Under the pieces are notes generated by a model. The model was not told where the DNA came from. It saw only the letters and a list, made by a program, of their open reading frames with translations, and did no database searches. A program made the position numbers and the translations under genes. Below are positions 1 through 9,155 of a stretch of DNA of 64,000 nucleotides, one piece after another (the first letter of the stretch is position 1; every line of letters begins with the position of its first letter). This DNA is from Acidobacteriaceae bacterium dw_441. Lineage in GTDB: Bacteria > Acidobacteriota > Terriglobia > Terriglobales > Acidobacteriaceae. The stretch covers positions 434,001-498,000 of the forward strand of contig JAAVVA010000004.1 of NCBI GenBank assembly GCA_018449715.1. Direction: 5' to 3'.

Positions 1-1
1 T

Positions 2-391
2 GAGGTGATCGACGAGCTGCCGAAGCAGCTACCCATGATCGATTGCGATGCCGAGCAGATGAAGCAGGTGCTGCTGAATGTCGTATTGAACGCAATCCAG
101 GCGACGCAGGGCGGCGGCAGAGTTGTCGTAAGGGCGCTCGCTGCTGCAGGAGCGGTCTCTATCGAGGTCTCGGACGAGGGTTGCGGGATGCCTGCGCAGG
201 AGCTGGACCGAATGTTTGAGCCCTTCTACACGACGAAAGAGAGCGGGACCGGGCTGGGACTTGCTGTTGCGGCCAATATCGTGGCGCAGCATGGCGGCTC
301 GCTGCGCGGAACGAACAACGCGGGACGAGGGATGACCTTCAGGCTTGAGCTTCCGCTCGATCGCTCCCGGAAGGCGGTTGCGGCGCGATGA
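2..391 (+). CDS. Sensor histidine kinase, C-terminal part (truncated by window edge)
   Basis: This is the ATPase end of a two-component sensor kinase; the sensor part and phospho-acceptor histidine lie before the window. The reading frame is open to the first base, so the GTG at position 5 is not the real start. The HATPase_c boxes are clear: an N box (LLNVVLNAIQAT), a G1 box (SDEGCGMP), an F box (FEPFYTTK) and a G2 box (GTGLGLAV). The TGA stop overlaps the ATG of the next gene (ATGA), so kinase and response regulator are translationally coupled. The partner is an NtrC-type activator, so the pair probably controls sigma-54 promoters. The signal sensed cannot be judged from this fragment. Confidence 0.93.
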   Translation, partial: EVIDELPKQLPMIDCDAEQMKQVLLNVVLNAIQATQGGGRVVVRALAAAGAVSIEVSDEGCGMPAQELDRMFEPFYTTKESGTGLGLAVAANIVAQHGGSLRGTNNAGRGMTFRLELPLDRSRKAVAAR

Positions 392-1752
392 ACTCGAAAC
401 GCATTCTCGTGGTGGATGATGACAGCAGTCTTCGTCGCGTGATGAAGATGCAGCTTGAAGAGGCGGGTTACGAGGTCACGCTGGCTGCTGACGGAGCCGA
501 GGCGTTCGACCTTGTCCGTGAGACTCGTCCAAAGCTGGTCATCAGCGACCTGAAGATGCCGACGAGCGGGCTGGAGCTGATGCGGCGGCTCGCGGAAGAA
601 GAGATTCAGCCGACGCTGATTATCGTGACGGCATTTGGCACGGTCGAAACTGCGGTCGAGGCGATGAAGCTGGGCGCTTACGATTACGTGACCAAGCCGC
701 TGGACTTTGAAGAGCTGACGCTGGTGGTGCATCGCGCGATGGAGCGGCAGAACCTGCTCGACGAGGTGCGCAATCTGCGCTCGGCGCTCGATCAGCGATA
801 TGGCTTTGAGGGAATTGTCGGGCGCGCCAAAGGATTTCTGCGCGTGCTCGACCAGGCTGCGCGTGTGGCGCAACGCGATACGACGGTGCTGATCCAGGGC
901 GAGACGGGCACCGGCAAGGAGCTGATGGCGAGGGCGATTCATCAGAACAGTCCGCGCAAGAACATGCCTTTTGTGACGATCAACTGCGGCTCGATCCCGA
1001 AGGAGCTGGTGGAAGCCGAGCTGTTCGGATATACGCGTGGAGCGTTCACGGGCGCTCATGCTGCGAAGCAGGGCAAGGTGGAGCTTGCGGATGGTGGGAC
1101 GCTGTTTCTCGATGAGATCGGAGAGCTTCCGCTGGACGCGCAGGTGAAGCTGTTGCGCGTATTGCAGCAGGGCGAGATCGCGAAGATAGGAGCGACGGAG
1201 GTCGAGAAGGTGGATGTTCGCGTCGTCGCGGCGACGCACCGCAACCTTCCGGCGATGATCGAGGATGGAGCCTTTCGTGAGGACCTGTACTATCGGCTGG
1301 CGGTGGTTCCGTTGCTGCTGCCGCCGCTGCGTGAACGCAGGGAAGATATCCCCGAGCTTGTGAAGCACCTGTTCCGCAAGGCGAAGGAGCGTCACGGCAT
1401 TCGAGAGGCGCAGCTGTCTTCTGATGTCGTGCAGCATCTTTCTCACTACCGCTGGCCGGGAAACGTTCGCGAGCTGGAGAACGTGCTGGAGCGGATGCTG
1501 GTTCTCAGCTCGTCCAACCTGATTACCGAGGCAGATCTTCCGGAAGAGATTCGACGTGTTCGGCCGGATAGCTCTTCGTTCTGGATCGAGCTGCCGGAGG
1601 CCGGGGTCAGTCTTGAGGCGGTCGAGCGCGAGCTGATTCTGCGTGCGCTGGAGCAGGCCAAAGGAAACCAGACCAAGGCCGCGAAGTATCTGGACATCAG
1701 CAGGAGAACGCTGATCTATCGCATGGAGAAGTACGGCCTGGCGCAGGATTGA
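388..1752 (+). CDS. NtrC-family sigma-54-dependent response regulator
   Basis: This is a 454-residue enhancer-binding protein with the full NtrC architecture. The N-terminal receiver has the acidic pocket D10-D12 and the likely phospho-acceptor D54 (VISDLKMP). The central AAA+ domain has Walker A (GETGTGKE), the sigma-54 contact loop (GAFTGA) and Walker B (LFLDEIGELP). The C-terminus is a Fis-type helix-turn-helix (GNQTKAAKYLDISRRTL). When phosphorylated, such proteins bind upstream dyads and use ATP to open sigma-54 promoters. It is coupled to the histidine kinase by a 4-base overlap. Targets are unknown; one candidate sigma-54 promoter is seen before the receptor at 43.9 kb, but nothing links the two directly. 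Confidence 0.96.
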   Translation: MNSKRILVVDDDSSLRRVMKMQLEEAGYEVTLAADGAEAFDLVRETRPKLVISDLKMPTSGLELMRRLAEEEIQPTLIIVTAFGTVETAVEAMKLGAYDYVTKPLDFEELTLVVHRAMERQNLLDEVRNLRSALDQRYGFEGIVGRAKGFLRVLDQAARVAQRDTTVLIQGETGTGKELMARAIHQNSPRKNMPFVTINCGSIPKELVEAELFGYTRGAFTGAHAAKQGKVELADGGTLFLDEIGELPLDAQVKLLRVLQQGEIAKIGATEVEKVDVRVVAATHRNLPAMIEDGAFREDLYYRLAVVPLLLPPLRERREDIPELVKHLFRKAKERHGIREAQLSSDVVQHLSHYRWPGNVRELENVLERMLVLSSSNLITEADLPEEIRRVRPDSSSFWIELPEAGVSLEAVERELILRALEQAKGNQTKAAKYLDISRRTLIYRMEKYGLAQD

Positions 1753-1760
1753 GCGAGCTT

Positions 1761-1789
1761 GTGACAAAATGGCCGGGCGCTTTTATAGT
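1761..1789 (+). promoter_or_regulatory. Sigma-70-like promoter of the GH2 gene
   Basis: GTGACA (1761-1766) and TATAGT (1784-1789) are separated by exactly 17 bases. The expected transcript start near 1796 lies before the ATGs at 1814 and 1820, which supports those starts over the ATG at 1769. This is a pattern match only. Confidence 0.5.
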
Positions 1790-1819
1790 TGGAATCGCCT
1801 GAACATACCGATCATGCCT

Positions 1820-4204
1820 ATGGACCGTCGCGATTTTCTTAAGACTACTGGAGCTCTTGTTGCCTCCACCGCCTTTTCCGGGACCTCTATGCTTGCCGAA
1901 GAGAGCGGCGGTCGCACCGTATTTCCTCTGAATCGAGGATGGAGATTTCACGCGGGCCAGGTTGCGGAGGCCCATGCTTCTTCCTTCAACGATGCGGCCT
2001 TCGAGCGCGTCGTTCTTCCTCATACGAATGTTCGGCTGCCCTGGCATGGCTTCGACGACAAGGAGTACGAGTTCGTCTCGACCTATCGCCGCAGGTTTCG
2101 CACTCCTGCTGCGGCTAAGGGCAAGCGCGTCTTTCTCGACTTCGAAGGAGCCATGACTGCTTCGACCGTCTGGATCAACGGGACTTCGCTGGGAGAGTAC
2201 AAGGGAGGTTACACGCCGTTTACCTTCGAGCTGACGCCGCATCTGAATGCGACGGGAGAGAACGTGCTCACGGTCTACATCGATTCCACCGAGCGCGCGG
2301 ATATTCCTCCCTTCGGCAACGAGATTGACTACCTCACCTTTGGAGGAATCTATCGTGAGGTTTCGCTGCGTGTCGTTCCTCAGACGTGGCTCGATAACAT
2401 CTTTGCGCGTACGAAGAATGTGTTGACCTCGCCCGCGCTTGAGGTCGACTGCTTCCTGGCAGGTGCGAACACCACGGGGCTTTCGCTTGAGGTGGAGCTG
2501 CGCGACGGCGAACAGACGATTGCGAAGCAGACCAGCAGCATAGCGCACACCGCTCAGCCGGACCCCAATGCTGCCGCGAATCCAGCGACCTCGGCTCCTG
2601 TTCATGCCAGCACGCAGACGGTTGACGATCCTGCGCGCCACACGGTCGTATTCGACAATCTTTCGGGGATTCAGCTCTGGAATCTTAAAACCCCGAAGCT
2701 CTACACCGTGCACGTGCGGCTTCTGTCCGAAGGCCATGTGATCGACTCCGATACGCGCCGCATTGGCTTCCGTGAGGCGAAGTTTACCCCGGAGGGCTTC
2801 TCGCTCAACGGCAAGATCATCAAGCTGCGCGGGCTTGACCGTCACCAGACATTTCCTTTCGTCGGACAGGCGATGCCTGCGCGGGCACAGCGGCGCGACG
2901 CGGACATCCTGCGGCGTAACCTGCGCTGCAATATCGTCCGGACCTCGCACTATCCGCAGTCGCGCCACTTCCTCGACCGTTGCGACGAGATCGGCCTGCT
3001 GGTGCTGGAGGAGATTCCCGGCTGGCAGCACATCGGCGATGAGCCGTGGAAGCAGATCTCCATCGACAACGTCGGCCGCATGATTCGTCGCGACTGGAAC
3101 CATCCCTCCATCATCCTGTGGGGCGTGCGCATCAACGAGTCGAAGGATGACCACGATTTCTTCGCTCGCACCAACAAGCTTGCGCACCTGCTTGATCCGA
3201 CACGACAGACGGGAGGCATCCGCAATAACTTCAGATCCGAGCTGCTGGAGGATGTTTTCACCATGAACGACTTCGGCTTTCCCCTGCGGGAGCCGAACCA
3301 TCCGCTCTATCTGAATACGGAGTTCGTCGGTCATACCTTCCCCACGAAGACGACCGACGATGACGAACGCCATCGCGAGCATACACTGCGCCATGCGCGT
3401 ATTCATGACCAGATCGCCTCCGATCCACGCTTCGCGGGAGGCATTGGGTGGTGCGCCTTCGACTACAACACGCACTCGAACTTCGGTGCGGGCGACCGCA
3501 TCTGCTATCACGGAGTCACGGACATCTTCCGGGAGCCCAAGCCCGCCGCGGGTTTCTACAAGTCGCAGTGCGATCCCTCGGAGGAGATTGTGCTGGAGCC
3601 TGCTTTCCACTGGGCCAACAGCGACGAGTCTACAAACTTTGGCAAGGCGGTGGTGTGTTCCAACTGCGACCACCTGAAGTTCTATATGAGGAATGAACGC
3701 GACGAGAAGGCTTCGTGGGAGATGATTGCAGAGCTTGACCCCGATCGCGCGGAGTTTCCGCATCTGGCGTATCCGCCTTTCATTCTCGACCGTCGCAGTT
3801 TGAAGCGGCATGGATGGGGCGATCTTCGTATCGACGGATACAGGCAGGGCAAGCAGGTGATCTCGAAGACACTGTCGGGCAGCGGCGCGGACCGCAAGTT
3901 CGTCATCCTTCCGGATGATACGACGCTGGTGGCGGATGGAGCCGACACGACGCGCATCGTGCTGCGCGTGACCGATGAGTTCGGGGCGGTCCGCACCTAT
4001 GCGAACGATCCCATCGCCTTCAAGCTCGAAGGGCCTGCGGAGCTGATCGGTGACAATCCCTTCGCGTTGATTGGCGGCACAGGGGCTGTCTGGATTCGTG
4101 CGCGTGAGAGCGCAGGGACGGTACGCCTGGTGGCAACGCATCCTCGCCTTGGATCGCAGAGTGTATCGCTCACGCTGACGGCTTCCACTCCCGAAGCAAT
4201 TTAG
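1820..4204 (+). CDS. Tat-exported glycoside hydrolase family 2 protein (beta-galactosidase/glucuronidase type)
   Basis: This is a predicted exported beta-glycosidase of about 794 residues. The start at 1820 (or 1814) is preferred because it begins MDRRDFLKTTG, a twin-arginine signal peptide; a start at 1769 would bury it and lies before the promoter. The GH2 order is visible: jelly-roll sugar-binding domain, Ig-like domain, then TIM barrel. The probable acid/base is the Glu of WGVRINE (about residue 440) and the probable nucleophile is the Glu of LNTEFVGH (about residue 501). The C-terminus has an invasin/DUF4982-like beta domain. Its substrate, perhaps a plant or microbial polysaccharide side chain, cannot be fixed from sequence. 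It follows the two-component genes by 67 bases with its own promoter. Confidence 0.88.
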   Translation: MDRRDFLKTTGALVASTAFSGTSMLAEESGGRTVFPLNRGWRFHAGQVAEAHASSFNDAAFERVVLPHTNVRLPWHGFDDKEYEFVSTYRRRFRTPAAAKGKRVFLDFEGAMTASTVWINGTSLGEYKGGYTPFTFELTPHLNATGENVLTVYIDSTERADIPPFGNEIDYLTFGGIYREVSLRVVPQTWLDNIFARTKNVLTSPALEVDCFLAGANTTGLSLEVELRDGEQTIAKQTSSIAHTAQPDPNAAANPATSAPVHASTQTVDDPARHTVVFDNLSGIQLWNLKTPKLYTVHVRLLSEGHVIDSDTRRIGFREAKFTPEGFSLNGKIIKLRGLDRHQTFPFVGQAMPARAQRRDADILRRNLRCNIVRTSHYPQSRHFLDRCDEIGLLVLEEIPGWQHIGDEPWKQISIDNVGRMIRRDWNHPSIILWGVRINESKDDHDFFARTNKLAHLLDPTRQTGGIRNNFRSELLEDVFTMNDFGFPLREPNHPLYLNTEFVGHTFPTKTTDDDERHREHTLRHARIHDQIASDPRFAGGIGWCAFDYNTHSNFGAGDRICYHGVTDIFREPKPAAGFYKSQCDPSEEIVLEPAFHWANSDESTNFGKAVVCSNCDHLKFYMRNERDEKASWEMIAELDPDRAEFPHLAYPPFILDRRSLKRHGWGDLRIDGYRQGKQVISKTLSGSGADRKFVILPDDTTLVADGADTTRIVLRVTDEFGAVRTYANDPIAFKLEGPAELIGDNPFALIGGTGAVWIRARESAGTVRLVATHPRLGSQSVSLTLTASTPEAI

Positions 4205-4251
4205 CCGTGCTCTCCCGAAGGCTGCGGAACATGAAACAATCTTTATGATTC

Positions 4252-6210
4252 ATGGCTACGTGGACCCAGCTTCCGGACTCTCTCCGCACTCTTGCCGCCG
4301 ACCTGCCCAACGCTGTGCTGCTTGAGACGGCGTGCTTCGATGAACAGAACCGTTACAGTTATCTGTTCCTGAACCCTGCGGAGGTTTTTGCTGCGGACAG
4401 CGCGGCGGACCCCCCTGCGCTCTTTGCGTGGATGGAAGAGTCGCAGCGGCGCGGCCTTTATCTCGCGGGCTACTTCGGATATGAGTGCGGCTACTTCCTG
4501 GGCGATCAGGCGAAGCGGTTTGCCTCGCTTTCGCAATCATCGGATTCCATGCCGATCGCCTGGTTCGGAGCGTATAGAGAGCCGTTCATCTTCGATCATG
4601 CATCCGGCACATTCCTCGGAGACATTCCTCCGAAAGCCGCATCGCCGCAGCCTGCGGAGGTGTTTGCAGGCAATGCTGAATTGGAGATTGCCGAGGATGA
4701 GTATGCGCGGAAGATACTTGCGATCAAGCGATACATCGAAGCGGGCGACACCTACCAGGTGAACCTCACCGACTCGGTGGCTGTTCCCGCGCAACACAGT
4801 CCGGCGGTTGCGTTTGCGACGCTCGCCGAGGCCCAGCCCGTAGCTTACAGCGCGTTGATGCATGTCGCGGGGCAACATATCCTCTCGTTGTCGCCGGAGC
4901 TTTTCTTTCGAGTCAAAGACGGTCACATCGTGACGAAGCCGATGAAGGGGACGATGCCTCGCGGTCTCGATGCAGCTACCGATGAAGCGCAGTCCGCATG
5001 TCTTCGCGCAGACGAGAAGAACCGTAGCGAGCATGTCATGATCGTCGATCTGTTGCGTAACGACCTTGGGCGCATCTGTCGCTCAGGCTCGGTGCAGGTG
5101 GACGAGTTGTTCTCTGTTGAGCGCTACAGGACTCTACTCCAGATGACCTCGACGATCTCAGGAGAGCTTCGCTCTGAAGTGACGATCGGTGAAATCTTCC
5201 ATGCGCTCTTTCCTTCCGGCTCGATCACGGGAGCGCCGAAGATCAGGACGATGGAGATTATTCGCGAGCTTGAACGTCAGCCTCGCGGTATCTACACTGG
5301 CGCGATTGGCTATATCGCACCCAATGGCGATGCCGTGTTTAACGTGGCGATTCGCACGCTGGTGCTGCGAGATGGTATGGCGAAGATGGGCGTGGGAGGA
5401 GGGATCGTCGCGGACTCCGATGCTGCTTCGGAGTACCGGGAGTGCCAGCTCAAAAGCTCTTTTCTTACGAGAGGTACTCCGAGGTTCCAGTTGATCGAGA
5501 CAATGCTTCTTGATGCGGGCGTGATACCGTTCCTTCCGCTGCATCTTGAACGGATAGAGTCCTCAGCGGCGTACTTCGACTTTGCATTTGATCGTGCTCG
5601 TCTGGAGGAGAAGCTGGCAGAACTGCGAAACTCTCTTCTGCACGACTCGCGATATCGTGTACGGTTTCTGCTCGATGCGCATGGAGCGATGACGATGACT
5701 CATACACCTCTTGCAGAAGAATCGACTCCGCTTAAGGTGTGTATCTCGCCTCATCGTATTCAGGCGGAGAGTGTGTGGCAGCGGCATAAGACGACTCAGC
5801 GGGAGTTTTATGACTGCGAGCTTTCCCGCGCGCGTCAGGAGGGCTTCGATGAGGTTCTCTTCCTCAACGAAAAAGGAGAGATGGTCGAAGGTGCTATCAG
5901 CTCGCTCTTTGTTTTGCTGAAGGGACGCCTCATCACTCCTCCCCTGGCTTCGGGAGCGCTGCCCGGTGTGCTTCGTCGGTCTGTCCTCGCAGCGTATCCA
6001 GATACTGAAGAGCGCGCGTTGAGCCTTGACGATCTGAAAGCGGCGGACGCGATCTATCTGGGGAACTCGGTTCGCGGCCTTCGGCCTGTCGGAAGGATTG
6101 AGATGGAGTCCTCAGGAGAATCGCCCATTTTGCTTGAGAACAAGGCGTTCGAGAGATTCACTGGCCTGAACCCTGCCGCGCTCTCTAAAATAGCTGCCAA
6201 CATCAAATAG
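4252..6210 (+). CDS. pabBC: Fused aminodeoxychorismate synthase component I / aminodeoxychorismate lyase
   Basis: This 652-residue two-domain enzyme makes p-aminobenzoate for folate. The N-terminal part (to about residue 405) is a chorismate-binding PabB domain with KPMKGTMPRG (compare PIKGT in PabB) and the signature FPSGSITGAPK. The C-terminal part (from about residue 410) is a class IV PLP fold like PabC; the lysine in HKTTQREFYD (about K513) is the likely Schiff-base residue, and GAISSLFVL matches the cofactor-binding segment. The fusion would add ammonia to chorismate and then release pyruvate. The glutaminase PabA is not in this window. The fused form is known in several phyla. It stands alone between unrelated genes. 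Confidence 0.93.
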   Translation: MATWTQLPDSLRTLAADLPNAVLLETACFDEQNRYSYLFLNPAEVFAADSAADPPALFAWMEESQRRGLYLAGYFGYECGYFLGDQAKRFASLSQSSDSMPIAWFGAYREPFIFDHASGTFLGDIPPKAASPQPAEVFAGNAELEIAEDEYARKILAIKRYIEAGDTYQVNLTDSVAVPAQHSPAVAFATLAEAQPVAYSALMHVAGQHILSLSPELFFRVKDGHIVTKPMKGTMPRGLDAATDEAQSACLRADEKNRSEHVMIVDLLRNDLGRICRSGSVQVDELFSVERYRTLLQMTSTISGELRSEVTIGEIFHALFPSGSITGAPKIRTMEIIRELERQPRGIYTGAIGYIAPNGDAVFNVAIRTLVLRDGMAKMGVGGGIVADSDAASEYRECQLKSSFLTRGTPRFQLIETMLLDAGVIPFLPLHLERIESSAAYFDFAFDRARLEEKLAELRNSLLHDSRYRVRFLLDAHGAMTMTHTPLAEESTPLKVCISPHRIQAESVWQRHKTTQREFYDCELSRARQEGFDEVLFLNEKGEMVEGAISSLFVLLKGRLITPPLASGALPGVLRRSVLAAYPDTEERALSLDDLKAADAIYLGNSVRGLRPVGRIEMESSGESPILLENKAFERFTGLNPAALSKIAANIK

Positions 6211-6236
6211 CGATTTGCAACGAAAGAGTAGGTCCG

Positions 6237-9155
6237 TTGTCCACGACGATTTCATCTGCTTCCGCATCGCCCTTCGTTCTGTTGCCCAGCTCGCACGCCC
6301 GTGCCCATGACAGTTTTGCCGCAGCAGCGGACCTCGAGCGCGAGCTTCGCGCGCATGTGCGAGGAGAGGTCCGTTTCGATCAGGCATCGCGCGCGCTTTA
6401 TGCGACGGACGCATCGAACTATCGTCATATTCCGATCGGGCTGGTCATTCCGCTCGATGAGGAGGACGTGATTGCAACGGTCACGGCATGCCGCAAATTC
6501 AACGCTCCTGTGCTCTCGCGAGGAGGAGGAACATCCCTCGCGGGGCAGGGAACCAATGCGGCGGTCATCCTCGATTTTTCGAAGTACATGAACAGGATGG
6601 GGCCGGTCGATCCTGTGAGCCGTACCGTGCACGTGCAGCCCGGCATTGTGCTCGACCGCGTGCGCGAGGCCGCGGAAAAGTTTGCCCTGACCTATGCTCC
6701 TGACCCTGCGACGCACAGCCGTTGCACTATCGGCGGCATGATCGGCAACAACTCCTGCGGCGTTCATGCGCTGATGGGCGGCAAGACGGTCGATAACATC
6801 CACTCGCTCGACATCCTGCTCTACGATGGAACGCGCCTGACCGTGGGGCCGACTACCGACGAGGAGCTTGCGCGGAAGATTGTTGAAGGAGGCCGCGAGG
6901 GCGAGCTTTACGCTGGGCTCAAGCGCATCCGCGACCAGTATGCAGCGCTGGTGCGCGAGCGTTTTCCCAACATCCCGCGCCGCGTCTCGGGATACAACCT
7001 CGACGAGCTTCTTCCGGAGAACCATTTCAACGTCGCCCGCGCTCTGGTCGGAAGCGAAGGCACCTGCGCGGTGATTCTTGGCGCGACTCTGAATCTGGTG
7101 GAAAGTCCGCAGTTCCGCACGCTGGTGGGCGTTGGCTTTGAGGATGTTTTTATCGCGGCTGACCGTGTTCCGCTGGTGCTCACGCATAAGCCTATCGGTC
7201 TGGAAGGAATGGACGGCCTTCTGCTTGATTCGCTGCGCAGCAAACAGAAGGCGCTCGACGATATTCCTCTGTTGCCCGAGGGGCGCGGCTTTCTTCTCGC
7301 GGAGTTTGGCGGAGCTACGCAGGAGGAGGCCGATCAGCGTGCCCATGCACTCGCGCAGTCGCTTGCGAACACCACGCAGGCCCGCGTCTATACGCACGAC
7401 GAGGCGCATCGTGTCTGGGCCATCCGCGAGTCGGGCCTCGGAGCTACAGCCTTCGTTCCCGGTCAGCGTACCGGCTGGGAGGGCTGGGAGGATGCGGCGG
7501 TCGATCCCACGCAGCTCGGTTCTTATCTGCGCGCTATCTATGCCCTGATGCAGCAGTACGGCTACTGGAGCCCGATGTATGGGCACTTCGGGCAAGGCTG
7601 CGTTCACATGCGTCTCAGCTTCGACCTTGAGAGCGAGAAGGGCATCCTCGACTTCCGCGAGTTCATGGACAAGGCCGCCGACATTGCGCTGGCGCATGGA
7701 GGCTCGCTCTCCGGTGAGCACGGTGATGGGCAGGCGCGTGGCATCCTGCTGCCGAAGATGTTCGGGCCGGAGCTGATGGAGGCGTTTCGCGAGTTCAAGC
7801 GTCTGTTCGATCCCAGCCTGCACATGAATCCGAACAAGCTGATCGATCCGCACGAGATTCACGAGGACCTTCGTCTTGGTGTGGATTACAAGCCGTGGGA
7901 GCCGAAGACGCACTTTGCGTTTGCCGCAGATGACGGATCGTTTGCGCGGGCTACACTACGCTGCGTTGGTGTGGGAGCCTGCCGCAAGACCGATGCTGGG
8001 ACGATGTGTCCGAGCTACATGGCTACGGGCGAAGAGCAGCACTCGACGCGAGGCCGCGCACATCTGTTGTGGGAGCTGATGCAGCGTGAGGTGCTGCCCA
8101 ACGACTGGGCCAACGAGCAGGTGCGTGAGTCGCTCGACCTTTGCCTCTCCTGCAAGGCGTGTAAGAGCGAGTGCCCTGTCTCGGTCGATATGGCGACCTA
8201 CAAGGCGGAGTTTCTCGCGCACCACTACGAGCATCACTCGCGTCCGCTTGCGCATTATGCCTTCGGTCGCATCGACCTGTGGGCGCGTCTCGCGTCGATT
8301 GCGCCTGGTGTGGTTAATGCGATCAACAACGCGCCGGGAATCTCATCGCTCATCAAGTCGGCGCTACACATCCATCCCAGCCGCAGCTTCCCGAGCTTCG
8401 CGAAGCCATTCACTTCGACGCATCGCGGCGCTCCTGTTACAGGTGTTGCGGAGGTCTTCCTGTGGGCCGATACCTTCAACAACTACTTCCATCCCCCGAC
8501 GATGCAGGCAGCGCACCATGTCCTGACCTCGGCAGGTTTTCGCGTGAGCCTTCCGAACCAGCATCTCTGCTGCGGACGCCCGCTCTACGACTTTGGTCTG
8601 CTGGATACGGCGAAGCAGTACCTCAAGAAAATTCTCGATGCGCTGGCGCCGCAGATCGAGGCAGGCACGCCTGTCGTCGTGCTCGAGCCAAGCTGCGCGA
8701 CCGTCTTCCGCGATGAGCTGGTCAATCTCTTCCCCAGCGATCCACGAGCCACCAGGCTGCGCTCGCAGATCTTTCTTCTCAGCGAGTTTCTTGTGAAGTA
8801 CGCGCCCGGCTATCAGCCTCCGAAGGTCGATGGGAAGATCGTCGTGCATGGCCACTGCCATCACAAGTCCTCTGCGGGAATGGCTGACGAGTTGAAGCTG
8901 TTGCGAGCCACGGGAGCGGAGGTGCAGGCGCTGGACTCCGGCTGCTGCGGCATGGCAGGCCCCTTCGGCTTCGAGGAGGACAAGTACGAAATCTCGCAGA
9001 AGCTCGGCGAGCGCGTCCTTCTTCCTGCCGTGCGCAACAATCCTGAAGCGGTCATTGTCGCCGATGGCTTCAGCTGCTGCGAACAGGTCACGCAGAACGC
9101 TGGCGAGCGTCCTCTGCACCTTGCGGAGCTGCTCGCCGGTCACAAGCGAACTTAG
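6237..9155 (+). CDS. FAD-linked oxidase / 4Fe-4S / CCG-domain dehydrogenase (YdiJ-like)
   Basis: This is a 972-residue D-2-hydroxyacid dehydrogenase of the GlcD-GlcF fusion type (YdiJ family). The N-terminal half is a PCMH-type FAD-binding domain with GGGTSLAGQGTN (about residues 96-107) and IGNNSCGVHALMGGKT, followed by the FAD oxidase C-terminal domain. A ferredoxin-like segment then has two cysteine sets, starting with C576 (CVGVGACRKT) and CLSCKACKSECP. The end carries two CCG modules (HLCCGRPL and SGCCGMAG) that usually bind an Fe-S cluster. The only reasonable start is TTG at 6237; the next in-frame ATG is far inside the FAD domain. D-lactate, glycolate or D-2-hydroxyglutarate are possible substrates. 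Confidence 0.9.
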   Translation: MSTTISSASASPFVLLPSSHARAHDSFAAAADLERELRAHVRGEVRFDQASRALYATDASNYRHIPIGLVIPLDEEDVIATVTACRKFNAPVLSRGGGTSLAGQGTNAAVILDFSKYMNRMGPVDPVSRTVHVQPGIVLDRVREAAEKFALTYAPDPATHSRCTIGGMIGNNSCGVHALMGGKTVDNIHSLDILLYDGTRLTVGPTTDEELARKIVEGGREGELYAGLKRIRDQYAALVRERFPNIPRRVSGYNLDELLPENHFNVARALVGSEGTCAVILGATLNLVESPQFRTLVGVGFEDVFIAADRVPLVLTHKPIGLEGMDGLLLDSLRSKQKALDDIPLLPEGRGFLLAEFGGATQEEADQRAHALAQSLANTTQARVYTHDEAHRVWAIRESGLGATAFVPGQRTGWEGWEDAAVDPTQLGSYLRAIYALMQQYGYWSPMYGHFGQGCVHMRLSFDLESEKGILDFREFMDKAADIALAHGGSLSGEHGDGQARGILLPKMFGPELMEAFREFKRLFDPSLHMNPNKLIDPHEIHEDLRLGVDYKPWEPKTHFAFAADDGSFARATLRCVGVGACRKTDAGTMCPSYMATGEEQHSTRGRAHLLWELMQREVLPNDWANEQVRESLDLCLSCKACKSECPVSVDMATYKAEFLAHHYEHHSRPLAHYAFGRIDLWARLASIAPGVVNAINNAPGISSLIKSALHIHPSRSFPSFAKPFTSTHRGAPVTGVAEVFLWADTFNNYFHPPTMQAAHHVLTSAGFRVSLPNQHLCCGRPLYDFGLLDTAKQYLKKILDALAPQIEAGTPVVVLEPSCATVFRDELVNLFPSDPRATRLRSQIFLLSEFLVKYAPGYQPPKVDGKIVVHGHCHHKSSAGMADELKLLRATGAEVQALDSGCCGMAGPFGFEEDKYEISQKLGERVLLPAVRNNPEAVIVADGFSCCEQVTQNAGERPLHLAELLAGHKRT

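Noticed and set aside
1697..4141. Long open frame opposite the GH2 gene
   Set aside because: It is rich in Arg, His, Val and Leu with no recognisable domain, and the plus strand holds clear GH2 motifs and a Tat signal.
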